From Prevotella sp. UBA1104 (GTDB taxonomy: Bacteria; Bacteroidota; Bacteroidia; Bacteroidales; Bacteroidaceae), in NCBI GenBank assembly GCA_002314055.1, contig DCBP01000064.1, positions 1-5,897 of the forward strand: a stretch of DNA of 5,897 nucleotides, in the 5' to 3' direction. The notes under the pieces are model-generated. The model was not told the DNA's origin, ran no database searches, and saw only the letters and a program-made list of their open reading frames with translations. Position 1 is the first letter of the stretch. Every line of letters begins with the position of its first letter. This document shows positions 1 through 5,716 of this stretch, in pieces. The translations under genes were made by a program, and so were the position numbers.

Positions 1-608
1 TTGTCCGCAATCAAGGCGTCGATATAGTCTATCCTGTATTCTTTATTATCAGTATCGCGCTTAACAGCTTCGGCATAATCGAAAACGGAGAGAGAGACCA
101 TGCCCTGTTCTTTCTCGATTCCGGCACGGGCGGCATAAGCCACGGCACTGTCGGGATATTGGCTGACAAGTCGGTTTATCATGTCTAAAGCATCCGTAAA
201 ACGCTTTGTCTTCTGATTTAGAAGAGCCAATCCCAGTTGTCCCTCAAAATGCCCCGGTACGATTGTAAGCAGGCTTTCATAGTCGAGACGCGCAAAATTA
301 TCGCGGTGCAGCTTCTCATTGACATAAGCCCGATGGAAAAGAGCCGAGACGTCGTTCGGATTTCGTCTCAATATATAATTATACTCATCGAGAGCATACT
401 GCCATTGCTCCAGCTGCAAATTAAAACTTGCCTTACGCAAGCGCAAGTCTACAGAATCGGGAGCATACTCAAGTCTGTCTGTTGCTATCTTCAAGCTGTC
501 GCGCAAAGCAGCATTCGTCTGTGCATCAGCACGCTCAAAAGAAAACAGCAAGGAGAGCGCTACAAGCGCCACCCTTGCCATATTTGTTTTATTGGTTGTG
601 AATATCAT
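1..608 (-). CDS. Secreted TPR-repeat protein, C-terminus cut off by window edge
   Basis: An open frame starts with ATG at 608 and runs without a stop to the window edge, giving 202 codons. The N-terminus looks like a Sec signal peptide: Arg/Lys-poor start, hydrophobic stretch at residues 11-24, and likely signal peptidase I cleavage after ADA (27-29), before Gln30. No lipobox cysteine is seen, so a periplasmic location is inferred. Residues 51-187 divide into about four 34-residue units with TPR-like spacing: small residues inside the helices and an Asn-Pro, Val-Pro or Tyr-Pro near each unit end (P84, P118, P152). TPR proteins are scaffolds for protein-protein contacts; no enzymatic motif is visible and the partner is unknown. 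Met10 (codon at 581) is an alternative start that still leaves a full signal peptide. The gene lies 36 nt after the leuB stop on the same strand and could be read through from the leu operon, but it has no obvious role in leucine synthesis. Confidence 0.85.
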   Translation of the reverse strand, partial: MIFTTNKTNMARVALVALSLLFSFERADAQTNAALRDSLKIATDRLEYAPDSVDLRLRKASFNLQLEQWQYALDEYNYILRRNPNDVSALFHRAYVNEKLHRDNFARLDYESLLTIVPGHFEGQLGLALLNQKTKRFTDALDMINRLVSQYPDSAVAYAARAGIEKEQGMVSLSVFDYAEAVKRDTDNKEYRIDYIDALIAD

Positions 609-617
609 AAAATTTAT

Positions 618-643
618 AAAAAGAATTTTTCCTCAAAATATTC
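618..643 (-). terminator. Weak terminator-like hairpin between leuB and the TPR gene
   Basis: On the minus strand GAAT (643-640) pairs with ATTC (626-623) and TTTT (638-635) pairs with AAAA (630-627), with one bulged A at 639 and a GAGG loop. Five T residues follow (622-618). The shape is that of an intrinsic terminator, but the stem has a single G-C pair, so it is expected to be weak. It may reduce rather than block transcription from leuB into the TPR gene. Confidence 0.35.
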
Positions 644-644
644 C

Positions 645-1706
645 CTAAGCCTTCTCGATATAGTCGACAATCCATGCACCGACCTCCTTTGTTCCGTAAG
701 CCTTTCCTCCTTCAACCTGAATCTCCGGTGTACGGACCTCGGCATCGAGCGAAGCATCTACGGCACGGCGAATCAGCGTGCCTTCTTCCTTTAAGCCAAA
801 ATACTCAAACATCATGGCAGCCGAGAGAATCTGGGCAAGCGGGTTGGCAATATTCTTGCCTGCAGCTTGAGGCCATGAGCCATGAACAGGCTCAAAGACA
901 GGAGTATGCTCGCCAGTTGATGCAGAAGGGAGCAGTCCCATACTGCCGGAGATGCAGCTTCCCTCATCGGTAAGTATATCACCAAATGTATTTTCCGTTA
1001 CCATAACGTCGAAGAATGTAGGCTCTACAAGCATGCGCATAGAAGCATTGTCAACAAACATATAGTCTGTTTTCACCTCAGGGTATTGTGGTTCCATCTC
1101 CTTTGCCACTTGTCGCCACAGGCGGCTTGACGCCAAGACATTAGCCTTGTCTACTACCGTGAGGTGTTTCCTGCGGCGCATGGCATATTCAAAGGCTACC
1201 TTCAAGATGCGCTCCACTTCTGGACGTGTATAATAGTTGGTGTCATAAGCCTTGTCGTTGTCTTGGTATTTCTCTCCGAAATACATACCGCCGGTAAGTT
1301 CGCGGATACATACAAAATCAGCTCCGCTAACTATTTCGTCCTTCAGCGGCGACTTATGTACGAGACAGCGGAAAGTCTGTACCGGACGTATATTTGCAAA
1401 CAGTCCTAACTTTTTCCGCATGGCGAGCAAGCCCTGTTCGGGACGCACCTTTGCTGTAGGGTCGTTGTCGAATCTCGGGTCACCAACGGCAGCAAACAAT
1501 ACGGCATCAGCATCAAGACATGTTTGGAAAGTCTCATCAGGAAACGGATCGCCAACGGCATCTATCGCGGCAGCACCGCAAAGAGCCTCCCGGTATTCCA
1601 CTTTATGTTTGAATTTCGCTGCTATGGCATTTACCACGGCAATTCCCTGTTTCATAATTTCAGGACCTATTCCATCGCCAGGCAATACTGCTATTTTTAT
1701 TTCCAT
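645..1706 (-). CDS. leuB: 3-isopropylmalate dehydrogenase
   Basis: LeuB oxidises 3-isopropylmalate with NAD+ and decarboxylates the product to 2-oxoisocaproate, the last committed step before transamination to leucine; it is cytoplasmic and normally a homodimer. The 353-residue length is normal for the family. Visible landmarks are PGDGIGPE at 9-16, substrate-binding arginines in the AMRKKLGLFANIRP stretch (R97, R107) and at R135, Tyr142, Lys187 in VVDKAN, and metal-binding aspartates D219, D243 and D247, spaced as in characterised enzymes. The NAD-site segment reads EPVHGSWPQAAGKNIANP (272-289) where many family members have HGSAPDIAGK; I recall W/Y-PQ forms from other Bacteroidota. The decarboxylating relatives isocitrate and tartrate dehydrogenase are less likely given the operon. 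The start ATG at 1706 gives the canonical N-terminus and lies 25 nt after the leuD stop. There is no clear Shine-Dalgarno sequence; the spacer is AT-rich. Confidence 0.97.
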   Translation of the reverse strand: MEIKIAVLPGDGIGPEIMKQGIAVVNAIAAKFKHKVEYREALCGAAAIDAVGDPFPDETFQTCLDADAVLFAAVGDPRFDNDPTAKVRPEQGLLAMRKKLGLFANIRPVQTFRCLVHKSPLKDEIVSGADFVCIRELTGGMYFGEKYQDNDKAYDTNYYTRPEVERILKVAFEYAMRRRKHLTVVDKANVLASSRLWRQVAKEMEPQYPEVKTDYMFVDNASMRMLVEPTFFDVMVTENTFGDILTDEGSCISGSMGLLPSASTGEHTPVFEPVHGSWPQAAGKNIANPLAQILSAAMMFEYFGLKEEGTLIRRAVDASLDAEVRTPEIQVEGGKAYGTKEVGAWIVDYIEKA

Positions 1707-1731
1707 ATCATTACAGTTTATATATATACAC

Positions 1732-2334
1732 TTAGGATTTTATACTTTCCCTCTCTTTTTCGTATTTCTCGACCTTATCCCTGTTCTGCACAAGGAAATC
1801 GATATCGTCGAGCCCGTTCATCAGACAGTATTTCTTATATCCATTAATTTCAAAACGCTCACTTTCACCATTTATTTTGTTTGTTATGGTTTGTTCAGGA
1901 ACATTAACTTCTACTATCGTTTCGGGGTTCTTCTCGATTGACGAGAACAAATCGGCAAGGAACTTCTCGCTTACCACTACCGGAAGGACAAAATTGTTCA
2001 GCTCGTTGTTTTTATGGATATCAGCAAAGAAGCTGCTCACGACAACACGAAAGCCATAATCGGCAATAGCCCATGCGGCATGCTCTCGGCTCGATCCGGA
2101 ACCAAAATTCTTGCCTGCAACAAGAATTTCGCCACTATATCTGGAATCGTTGAGTACGAAGTTTTCATTTAGCGTACCATCTTCATTATAGCGCCAGTCA
2201 CGGAAGAGGTAGTCTCCGAAACCTTCTCTTGAGGTTGTCTTTAGATAACGAGCCGGAACTATCTGGTCGGTATCGACATTCTCTAAAGGCAATGGTACAC
2301 AGGTACTTGTTATTATATTGAATTTCTGTTTCAT
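1732..2334 (-). CDS. leuD: 3-isopropylmalate dehydratase, small subunit
   Basis: LeuD is the small, swivelling-domain subunit that joins LeuC to form isopropylmalate isomerase, converting 2-isopropylmalate to 3-isopropylmalate through dehydration and rehydration. The 200-residue length matches the bacterial LeuD type. Visible motifs are DTDQI at 21-25 near the N-terminus, the family signature GKNFGSGSSREHA at 74-86, which contributes substrate-contacting residues in the aconitase superfamily, and LMNGLDDIDF at 161-170 near the C-terminus. The start at 2334 gives the expected N-terminus and follows an A-rich run (ATAATAAAAAAAAG) without a Shine-Dalgarno sequence, as is common in Bacteroidota. 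leuC ends 98 nt upstream, a wider gap than the other spacers in the operon; that gap holds a heptamer repeat. leuB starts 25 nt downstream. Confidence 0.97.
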   Translation of the reverse strand: MKQKFNIITSTCVPLPLENVDTDQIVPARYLKTTSREGFGDYLFRDWRYNEDGTLNENFVLNDSRYSGEILVAGKNFGSGSSREHAAWAIADYGFRVVVSSFFADIHKNNELNNFVLPVVVSEKFLADLFSSIEKNPETIVEVNVPEQTITNKINGESERFEINGYKKYCLMNGLDDIDFLVQNRDKVEKYEKERESIKS

Positions 2335-2359
2335 CTTTTTTTTATTATGGGAGAACTGG

Positions 2360-2388
2360 GAGGACTAATGAGATATAGAGTAATCCTC
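2360..2388 (-). other. Potential RNA hairpin in the leuC-leuD spacer
   Basis: On the minus strand GAGGATTA (2388-2381) can pair with TAGTCCTC (2367-2360), eight pairs including one G-U, around a 13-nt loop. No T-run follows, so it is not an intrinsic terminator. It overlaps the last unit of the heptamer repeat. It could affect RNA processing or leuD translation, but nothing in the sequence proves a role. Confidence 0.35.
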
Positions 2389-2430
2389 ATTCCTCATTTC
2401 TCATTCTTCATTCTTCATTCTTCACTCTTC
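2382..2430. repeat. Tandem heptamer repeat, seven units, in the leuC-leuD spacer
   Basis: Seven head-to-tail 7-nt units fill these 49 bases exactly. On the plus strand three adjacent units are identical (ATTCTTC, 2403-2423). ACTCTTC lies to the right, and ATTTCTC, ATTCCTC and AATCCTC to the left, diverging stepwise with distance from the identical core. In the mRNA the units read GAAGAAT and variants, all purine-rich with one conserved T near the end. It lies immediately after the leuC stop codon. Its length is a multiple of seven and it is noncoding, so copy-number change would alter only the spacer between leuC and leuD. Confidence 0.85.
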
Positions 2431-2432
2431 AT

Positions 2433-3824
2433 TTAAATTTCCCTTGGGTCGCAGATTCTTCCTGTTATGGCGGCAGCAGCGGCAGTCAGCGGACTTGCAA
2501 GGATTGTTCTTGCTCCCCTACCTTGTCTACCCTCAAAATTTCTGTTGCTTGTAGACACACAATACTTGCCCTCAGGTATCTGGTCGTCGTTCATGGCAAG
2601 ACAAGCCGAACAGCCCGGCTGTCTGATTTCGAAACCAGCCTCACGAAGAACATGGTCGATACCCTCATCTTCAATCTGTCTCATCACATGCCATGAACCA
2701 GGAACGAGCCAGGCTATAACATCATCAGCCTTATGTCTGCCTTTAACAATCGAGGCAAAAGCACGGAAGTCTTCAAGTCTGCCATTAGTACAGGCTCCAA
2801 GGAAGACATAATCTATTTTTTTGCCGAGAAGTCTCTCGCCAGGATTAAAGCCCATATACTCAAGAGATTTCTCGAACGAAGCCCTTCCACCCGGTTCTAT
2901 ACTGTCAAGAAGTGGCACACTCTCCGTAACGCCTATTCCCATTCCCGGGTTGGTGCCGTATGTAATTCGGGGCTCTATGTCTTCCGCACAGAAATGATAT
3001 TCCTTGTCGAAGACGGCATCATCATCGCTACGCAATGTTTTCCAGTAAGCCACCGCCTTGTCCCAGTCTTCTCCTTTGGGAGCAAATTCTTTTCCGCGTA
3101 CATATTCAATAGTAACCACGTCGGGTGCCACTATGCCTCCCCTTGCTCCCATCTCTATAGAAAGGTTGCATAGCGTAAGTCTTCCCTCCATGGAGAGATT
3201 TCTGACAGCCTCTCCGGCATACTCCACAAAATATCCCGTAGCCCCGGATGTAGTAAGTTTAGCCATAAGATAGAGAGCGAGGTCTTTTGCCGTCACTCCC
3301 TTTCCGAGAGTACCGTCGACGGTGATGCGCATCGTTTTAGGTTTCTGCTGCAACACACACTGCGATGCCATTACCATCTCCACCTCACTCGTACCGATAC
3401 CGAAGGCAATGGCTCCCATTGCCCCGTGGGTACTGGTATGAGAATCACCACATACTATCGTCATGCCAGGCAAGGAAAGTCCTTTCTCCGGACCAACGAC
3501 ATGTATTATGCCATTGTCAGGATGCATAACTCCATAATACGACAGTCCGAACTCTTTTGTATTCTTCTCCAGTGTCTCCACCTGCCGACGCGATACGGGG
3601 TCCTTTATAGGTTTATCCTGATCGTGTGTCGGGATGTTATGGTCTGGCATACAATAGATATTCTGAGGACGGAAACATCTAATGTCACGGCGACGAAGTC
3701 CGTCGAAAGCCTGAGGCGACGTAACTTCATGACAGAAGAGTCTGTCGATATATAACTGTGTAGGACCGTCTTCCACGTTCTGTACTACGTGGCTATCCCA
3801 AATTTTATCGAATAATGTACGCAT
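2433..3824 (-). CDS. leuC: 3-isopropylmalate dehydratase, large subunit
   Basis: LeuC is the catalytic, iron-sulfur subunit of isopropylmalate isomerase, an aconitase-family enzyme acting with LeuD in the cytoplasm. At 463 residues it is full length for the bacterial LeuC type. Three cysteines expected to hold the 4Fe-4S cluster are present: C345 in LGACTNGRLEDFR, and C405 and C408 in PGCSACLAMN. Further landmarks are DHNIPT (61-66), HPDNGIIHVVGPEKG (101-115), the CGDSHTSTHGAMGA signature (125-138) and SNRNFEGRQG (426-435). All point to an active enzyme. The start at 3824 lies 20 nt after the leuA stop, with a GGAG 10 nt before the ATG (3838-3835), the only plausible Shine-Dalgarno sequence I noticed in the operon. 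Tight spacing indicates co-transcription with leuA. Homoaconitase is an alternative family assignment but is unlikely beside leuA, leuD and leuB. Confidence 0.97.
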   Translation of the reverse strand: MRTLFDKIWDSHVVQNVEDGPTQLYIDRLFCHEVTSPQAFDGLRRRDIRCFRPQNIYCMPDHNIPTHDQDKPIKDPVSRRQVETLEKNTKEFGLSYYGVMHPDNGIIHVVGPEKGLSLPGMTIVCGDSHTSTHGAMGAIAFGIGTSEVEMVMASQCVLQQKPKTMRITVDGTLGKGVTAKDLALYLMAKLTTSGATGYFVEYAGEAVRNLSMEGRLTLCNLSIEMGARGGIVAPDVVTIEYVRGKEFAPKGEDWDKAVAYWKTLRSDDDAVFDKEYHFCAEDIEPRITYGTNPGMGIGVTESVPLLDSIEPGGRASFEKSLEYMGFNPGERLLGKKIDYVFLGACTNGRLEDFRAFASIVKGRHKADDVIAWLVPGSWHVMRQIEDEGIDHVLREAGFEIRQPGCSACLAMNDDQIPEGKYCVSTSNRNFEGRQGRGARTILASPLTAAAAAITGRICDPREI

Positions 3825-3844
3825 CTTTTATCTTCTCCAGATTA

Positions 3845-5341
3845 TCATTTAAACTTGTTTATACAATCTATATATGCCTCAACAGAAGCTGTAACGATGT
3901 CGGTATTTGCTCCGAAACCGTAATACACATGCCCTTCATACTCAACCTGCATGTGTACCTTTCCAACATCATCACTACCCTTACTGATAGCCTGAATCGT
4001 GAACTCCTTTAGCGTCATGTGCTTCTGTATTATTTTTTTCAGAGCCTTTATGGCAGCATCAACCGGTCCGTTGCCTGTTGATGCCTCCTCGAACTTCTGT
4101 CCGGAGATGTCGAGTCCGATACTTGCCACACTTTTTACGCCCATTCCTGTTGTTACCTGTAGGAAGTCGAGTTTCACGGCATGAGCCTCTGCCCTATCGG
4201 CTCCGGCAAGCATGAGAACATCATCGTCGTTTATCTCCTTCTTCTTGTCGGCAAGGCGCAGGAACTGCTGGTATATCTTGTCAAGTTTGTCGTCGTCAGC
4301 ATAATTAACTCCGAGAACAGACAGGCGATGTTTCAGAGCTGCCCTTCCGCTGCGTGCCGTGAGGACAATAGAGTTATCGTCTACGCCAACATCCTTTGGG
4401 TCTATAATCTCATACGTCGTAACATTTTTGAGCACTCCGTCTTGGTGAATGCCACTGGAATGTGCAAAGGCATTGCGACCGACTATTGCCTTGTTGGGCT
4501 GCACCGGCATATTCATCAAACTGCTGACCATACGACTTGTGGCACATATCTTCTGAGTGTTTATGTTTGTCTCTATGCCGAGCCCTTTATGACACTTCAA
4601 TATCATGGCAATCTCCTCAAGAGCCGTGTTTCCGGCTCTCTCGCCAATACCGTTTATTGTAACCTCCACCTGTCGCGCTCCATTCTGCGCTCCGCAGAAG
4701 GTATTTGCCGTTGCCATACCAAGGTCGTTGTGGCAATGTGTGGAGATTATTGCCCTGTCGATATTGTCAACATGCTCCATCAGGTATTTTATTTTCTCGC
4801 CATACTCTTCTGGCAAGCAATATCCCGTAGTATCTGGAATATTAACTACTGTGGCTCCTGCCTTTATCACAGCCTCAACAACTCGGGCAAGATATTCGTT
4901 GTCGGTGCGACCGGCATCTTCGGCATAGAACTCAACATCGTCAACATAACGACGGGCATATTTAACTGCAGCTACGGCTCTCTCTATTATCTCCTCGCGG
5001 TTACTGTTGAATTTGTATTTTATATGCGAATCACTTGTCCCTATTCCTGTATGTATTCTCTTGTGACGTGCATATTTTAAAGCTTCCGCCGCTACATCGA
5101 TGTCTTTTTCTACCGCTCTTGTCAGAGCACAAATCGTAGGCCATGTTACAGCCTTTGATATTTCTATTACCGAATTGAAATCACCAGGACTTGATATCGG
5201 GAAACCAGCTTCAATGACATCAACTCCAAGTTGTTCAAGTTGGCGTGCCACCTGTATTTTCTCTACGGTATTCAACTGGCATCCCGGCACTTGTTCGCCG
5301 TCTCTCAATGTGGTATCGAATATAAATAGTCTGTCGCTCAT
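3845..5341 (-). CDS. leuA: 2-isopropylmalate synthase with leucine-sensing domain
   Basis: LeuA condenses acetyl-CoA with 2-oxoisovalerate to give 2-isopropylmalate, the first committed step of leucine synthesis. The protein is 498 residues, typical of the long bacterial LeuA form. The TIM-barrel catalytic domain shows FDTTLRDGEQ at 8-17, with metal and substrate residues R13 and D14, then the metal-binding histidines H202 and H204 in STHCHNDLGMA, and GIGERAGN at 231-238. GRNAFAHSSGIHQDGVLK (288-305) marks the linker region. The C-terminal part, from about residue 390, is the LeuA dimer/regulatory domain that binds leucine in characterised family members, including GNGPVDAAIKAL (433-444). Feedback inhibition by leucine is therefore inferred. 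Citramalate or homocitrate synthase are related alternatives; operon position and full-length similarity favour LeuA. The start ATG at 5341 follows an A/T-only stretch without a Shine-Dalgarno sequence. It is the first structural gene after a leucine attenuator. Confidence 0.96.
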   Translation of the reverse strand: MSDRLFIFDTTLRDGEQVPGCQLNTVEKIQVARQLEQLGVDVIEAGFPISSPGDFNSVIEISKAVTWPTICALTRAVEKDIDVAAEALKYARHKRIHTGIGTSDSHIKYKFNSNREEIIERAVAAVKYARRYVDDVEFYAEDAGRTDNEYLARVVEAVIKAGATVVNIPDTTGYCLPEEYGEKIKYLMEHVDNIDRAIISTHCHNDLGMATANTFCGAQNGARQVEVTINGIGERAGNTALEEIAMILKCHKGLGIETNINTQKICATSRMVSSLMNMPVQPNKAIVGRNAFAHSSGIHQDGVLKNVTTYEIIDPKDVGVDDNSIVLTARSGRAALKHRLSVLGVNYADDDKLDKIYQQFLRLADKKKEINDDDVLMLAGADRAEAHAVKLDFLQVTTGMGVKSVASIGLDISGQKFEEASTGNGPVDAAIKALKKIIQKHMTLKEFTIQAISKGSDDVGKVHMQVEYEGHVYYGFGANTDIVTASVEAYIDCINKFK

Positions 5342-5391
5342 ATTATTTTATTTTTACTATTACGTTAGTTTCTAATTCTAATCTCTACTCG

Positions 5392-5425
5392 CCTCTTCCT
5401 ATATATGGGATTTGTTATAGAGAGG
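5392..5425 (-). other. Potential hairpin in the leuA 5' untranslated region
   Basis: Between the attenuator terminator and leuA, minus-strand CCTCT (5425-5421) pairs with AGAGG (5396-5392), and CTATA (5420-5416) pairs with TATAG (5402-5398 region), with a 2-nt bulge and a 12-nt loop. An alternative pairing of TCTCTA with TAGAGA a little downstream is also possible. It lies about 50 nt before the leuA start in RNA that exists only when the terminator is read through. The rest of 5342-5475 is AT-rich without other clear structure. Confidence 0.35.
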
Positions 5426-5475
5426 AATAAATAAATTTATTATCACTTTATGAGATATCAATAACGATTGTATGG

Positions 5476-5512
5476 ATAAAATAAAGCCTTTCTCACTTCT
5501 CAGTGGAAAGGC
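5476..5512 (-). terminator. Attenuator terminator upstream of leuA
   Basis: On the minus strand GCCTTTC (5512-5506) and CACT (5505-5502) pair with AGTG (5497-5494) and GAAAGGC (5492-5486). That gives 11 base pairs, one bulged A (5493) and a GAGA tetraloop. The T-rich tail TTTATTTTAT follows at 5485-5476. This is a good intrinsic terminator placed between a leucine-rich leader ORF and leuA, 23 nt after the leader stop codon. It is expected to stop transcription when leucyl-tRNA is plentiful. Confidence 0.88.
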
Positions 5513-5562
5513 CTCATCTTTAATAACACACATCACTATGATATAACACATGCCTTTTCACC
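5502..5562 (-). promoter_or_regulatory. Antiterminator pairing that competes with the leu terminator
   Basis: GGTGAAAAGGC (5562-5552), within leader codons 21-24, can pair with GCCTTTCCACT (5512-5502), which is the 5' arm of the terminator. I count nine Watson-Crick pairs, one A-C mismatch and one terminal G-U. Forming this helix uses up the arm the terminator needs, so the two structures exclude each other. The left arm starts about 16 nt past the last CTA codon, so a ribosome stalled on the CTA cluster would leave it free, and one reaching the leader stop would tend to cover it. Confidence 0.75.
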
Positions 5563-5622
5563 TTCAACTCCATTCTGTAGTTGTAGTAGATGTAGGCTGC
5601 GAAAAACATTAGTCTTTTTCAT
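5536..5622 (-). CDS. Leucine-rich attenuator leader peptide, 28 residues
   Basis: A short ORF runs from ATG at 5622 to TAG at 5538-5536. It is preceded in frame by a TAA two codons upstream, so this ATG is the first possible start. The peptide begins MKKTNVFRS and then reads LHLLQLQ (residues 10-16). Its four leucines, at residues 10, 12, 13 and 15, are all encoded by CTA. In the downstream TPR gene I count only one CTA among 26 leucine codons, so the choice is striking. The ORF starts roughly 55-60 nt after the inferred transcription start and ends 23 nt before a terminator. By analogy with enterobacterial leuL, which is a leucine-codon leader of similar size, its translation rather than its product is the likely function: ribosome stalling at CTA when leucyl-tRNA is scarce would let leuACDB be transcribed. 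No Shine-Dalgarno sequence is seen. Confidence 0.85.
   Translation of the reverse strand: MKKTNVFRSLHLLQLQNGVEGEKACVIS
5554..5606 (-). promoter_or_regulatory. Protector hairpin (region 1:2) of the leu attenuator
   Basis: TTTTTCGC (5606-5599, leader codons 6-8) can pair with GTGAAAAG (5561-5554), eight pairs of which two are G-U. The CTA codons sit in the loop. It uses the same bases as the antiterminator, so when formed it would leave the terminator free. A ribosome stalled at the first CTA would cover its 5' arm and release the antiterminator. It is weaker than the other two helices, so this part of the model is less certain. Confidence 0.5.
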
Positions 5623-5684
5623 ATTTTACTGTTTTCTGCTTCTGTCGCTATACGACTTCTGCCGGTTATTTATGTTTGTCGATG

Positions 5685-5716
5685 CAAAGATATAACTTTA
5701 TCTCATTTAAAACAAG
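5685..5716 (-). promoter_or_regulatory. Bacteroidota-type promoter of the leu operon
   Basis: On the minus strand TATCTTTG (5692-5685) matches the Bacteroidota -7 consensus TAnnTTTG exactly. Twenty bases upstream lies CTTG (5716-5713), a 3-of-4 match to the -33 TTTG element; the usual spacing is about 19-21. Transcription is then expected to start near 5677-5682, placing the leader ORF about 55-60 nt into the RNA and the terminator within the first 200 nt. Confidence 0.7.

Noticed and set aside
591..635. Possible promoter for the TPR gene (TTTG, then TAAATTTT)
   Set aside because: The -7 match lacks the final G and the spacing is 17 instead of about 19-21; in such AT-rich DNA this is weak evidence.
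237..794. 185-codon plus-strand open frame opposite the TPR gene and the leuB end
   Set aside because: The minus strand has a coherent signal peptide and TPR pattern here and the conserved LeuB C-terminus; the plus frame has neither motif nor context.
1252..1941. 229-codon plus-strand open frame across leuB and leuD
   Set aside because: It spans two well-supported genes on the other strand and shows no recognisable domain or start signal.
4181..5080. 299-codon plus-strand open frame opposite leuA
   Set aside because: It lies wholly inside leuA on the opposite strand, and its translation shows no family motif. leuA is a clear, complete gene, so this is a shadow frame.
5430..5441. Perfect palindrome AATAAATTTATT
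   Set aside because: It is made of A and T only in an AT-rich leader, so it is expected by chance; no second site or known operator match.
5476..5512. Riboswitch or T-box as the cause of the terminator
   Set aside because: The leader is short, has a translatable leucine-codon ORF and shows no T-box conserved elements or known riboswitch core; the attenuator model explains the layout better.
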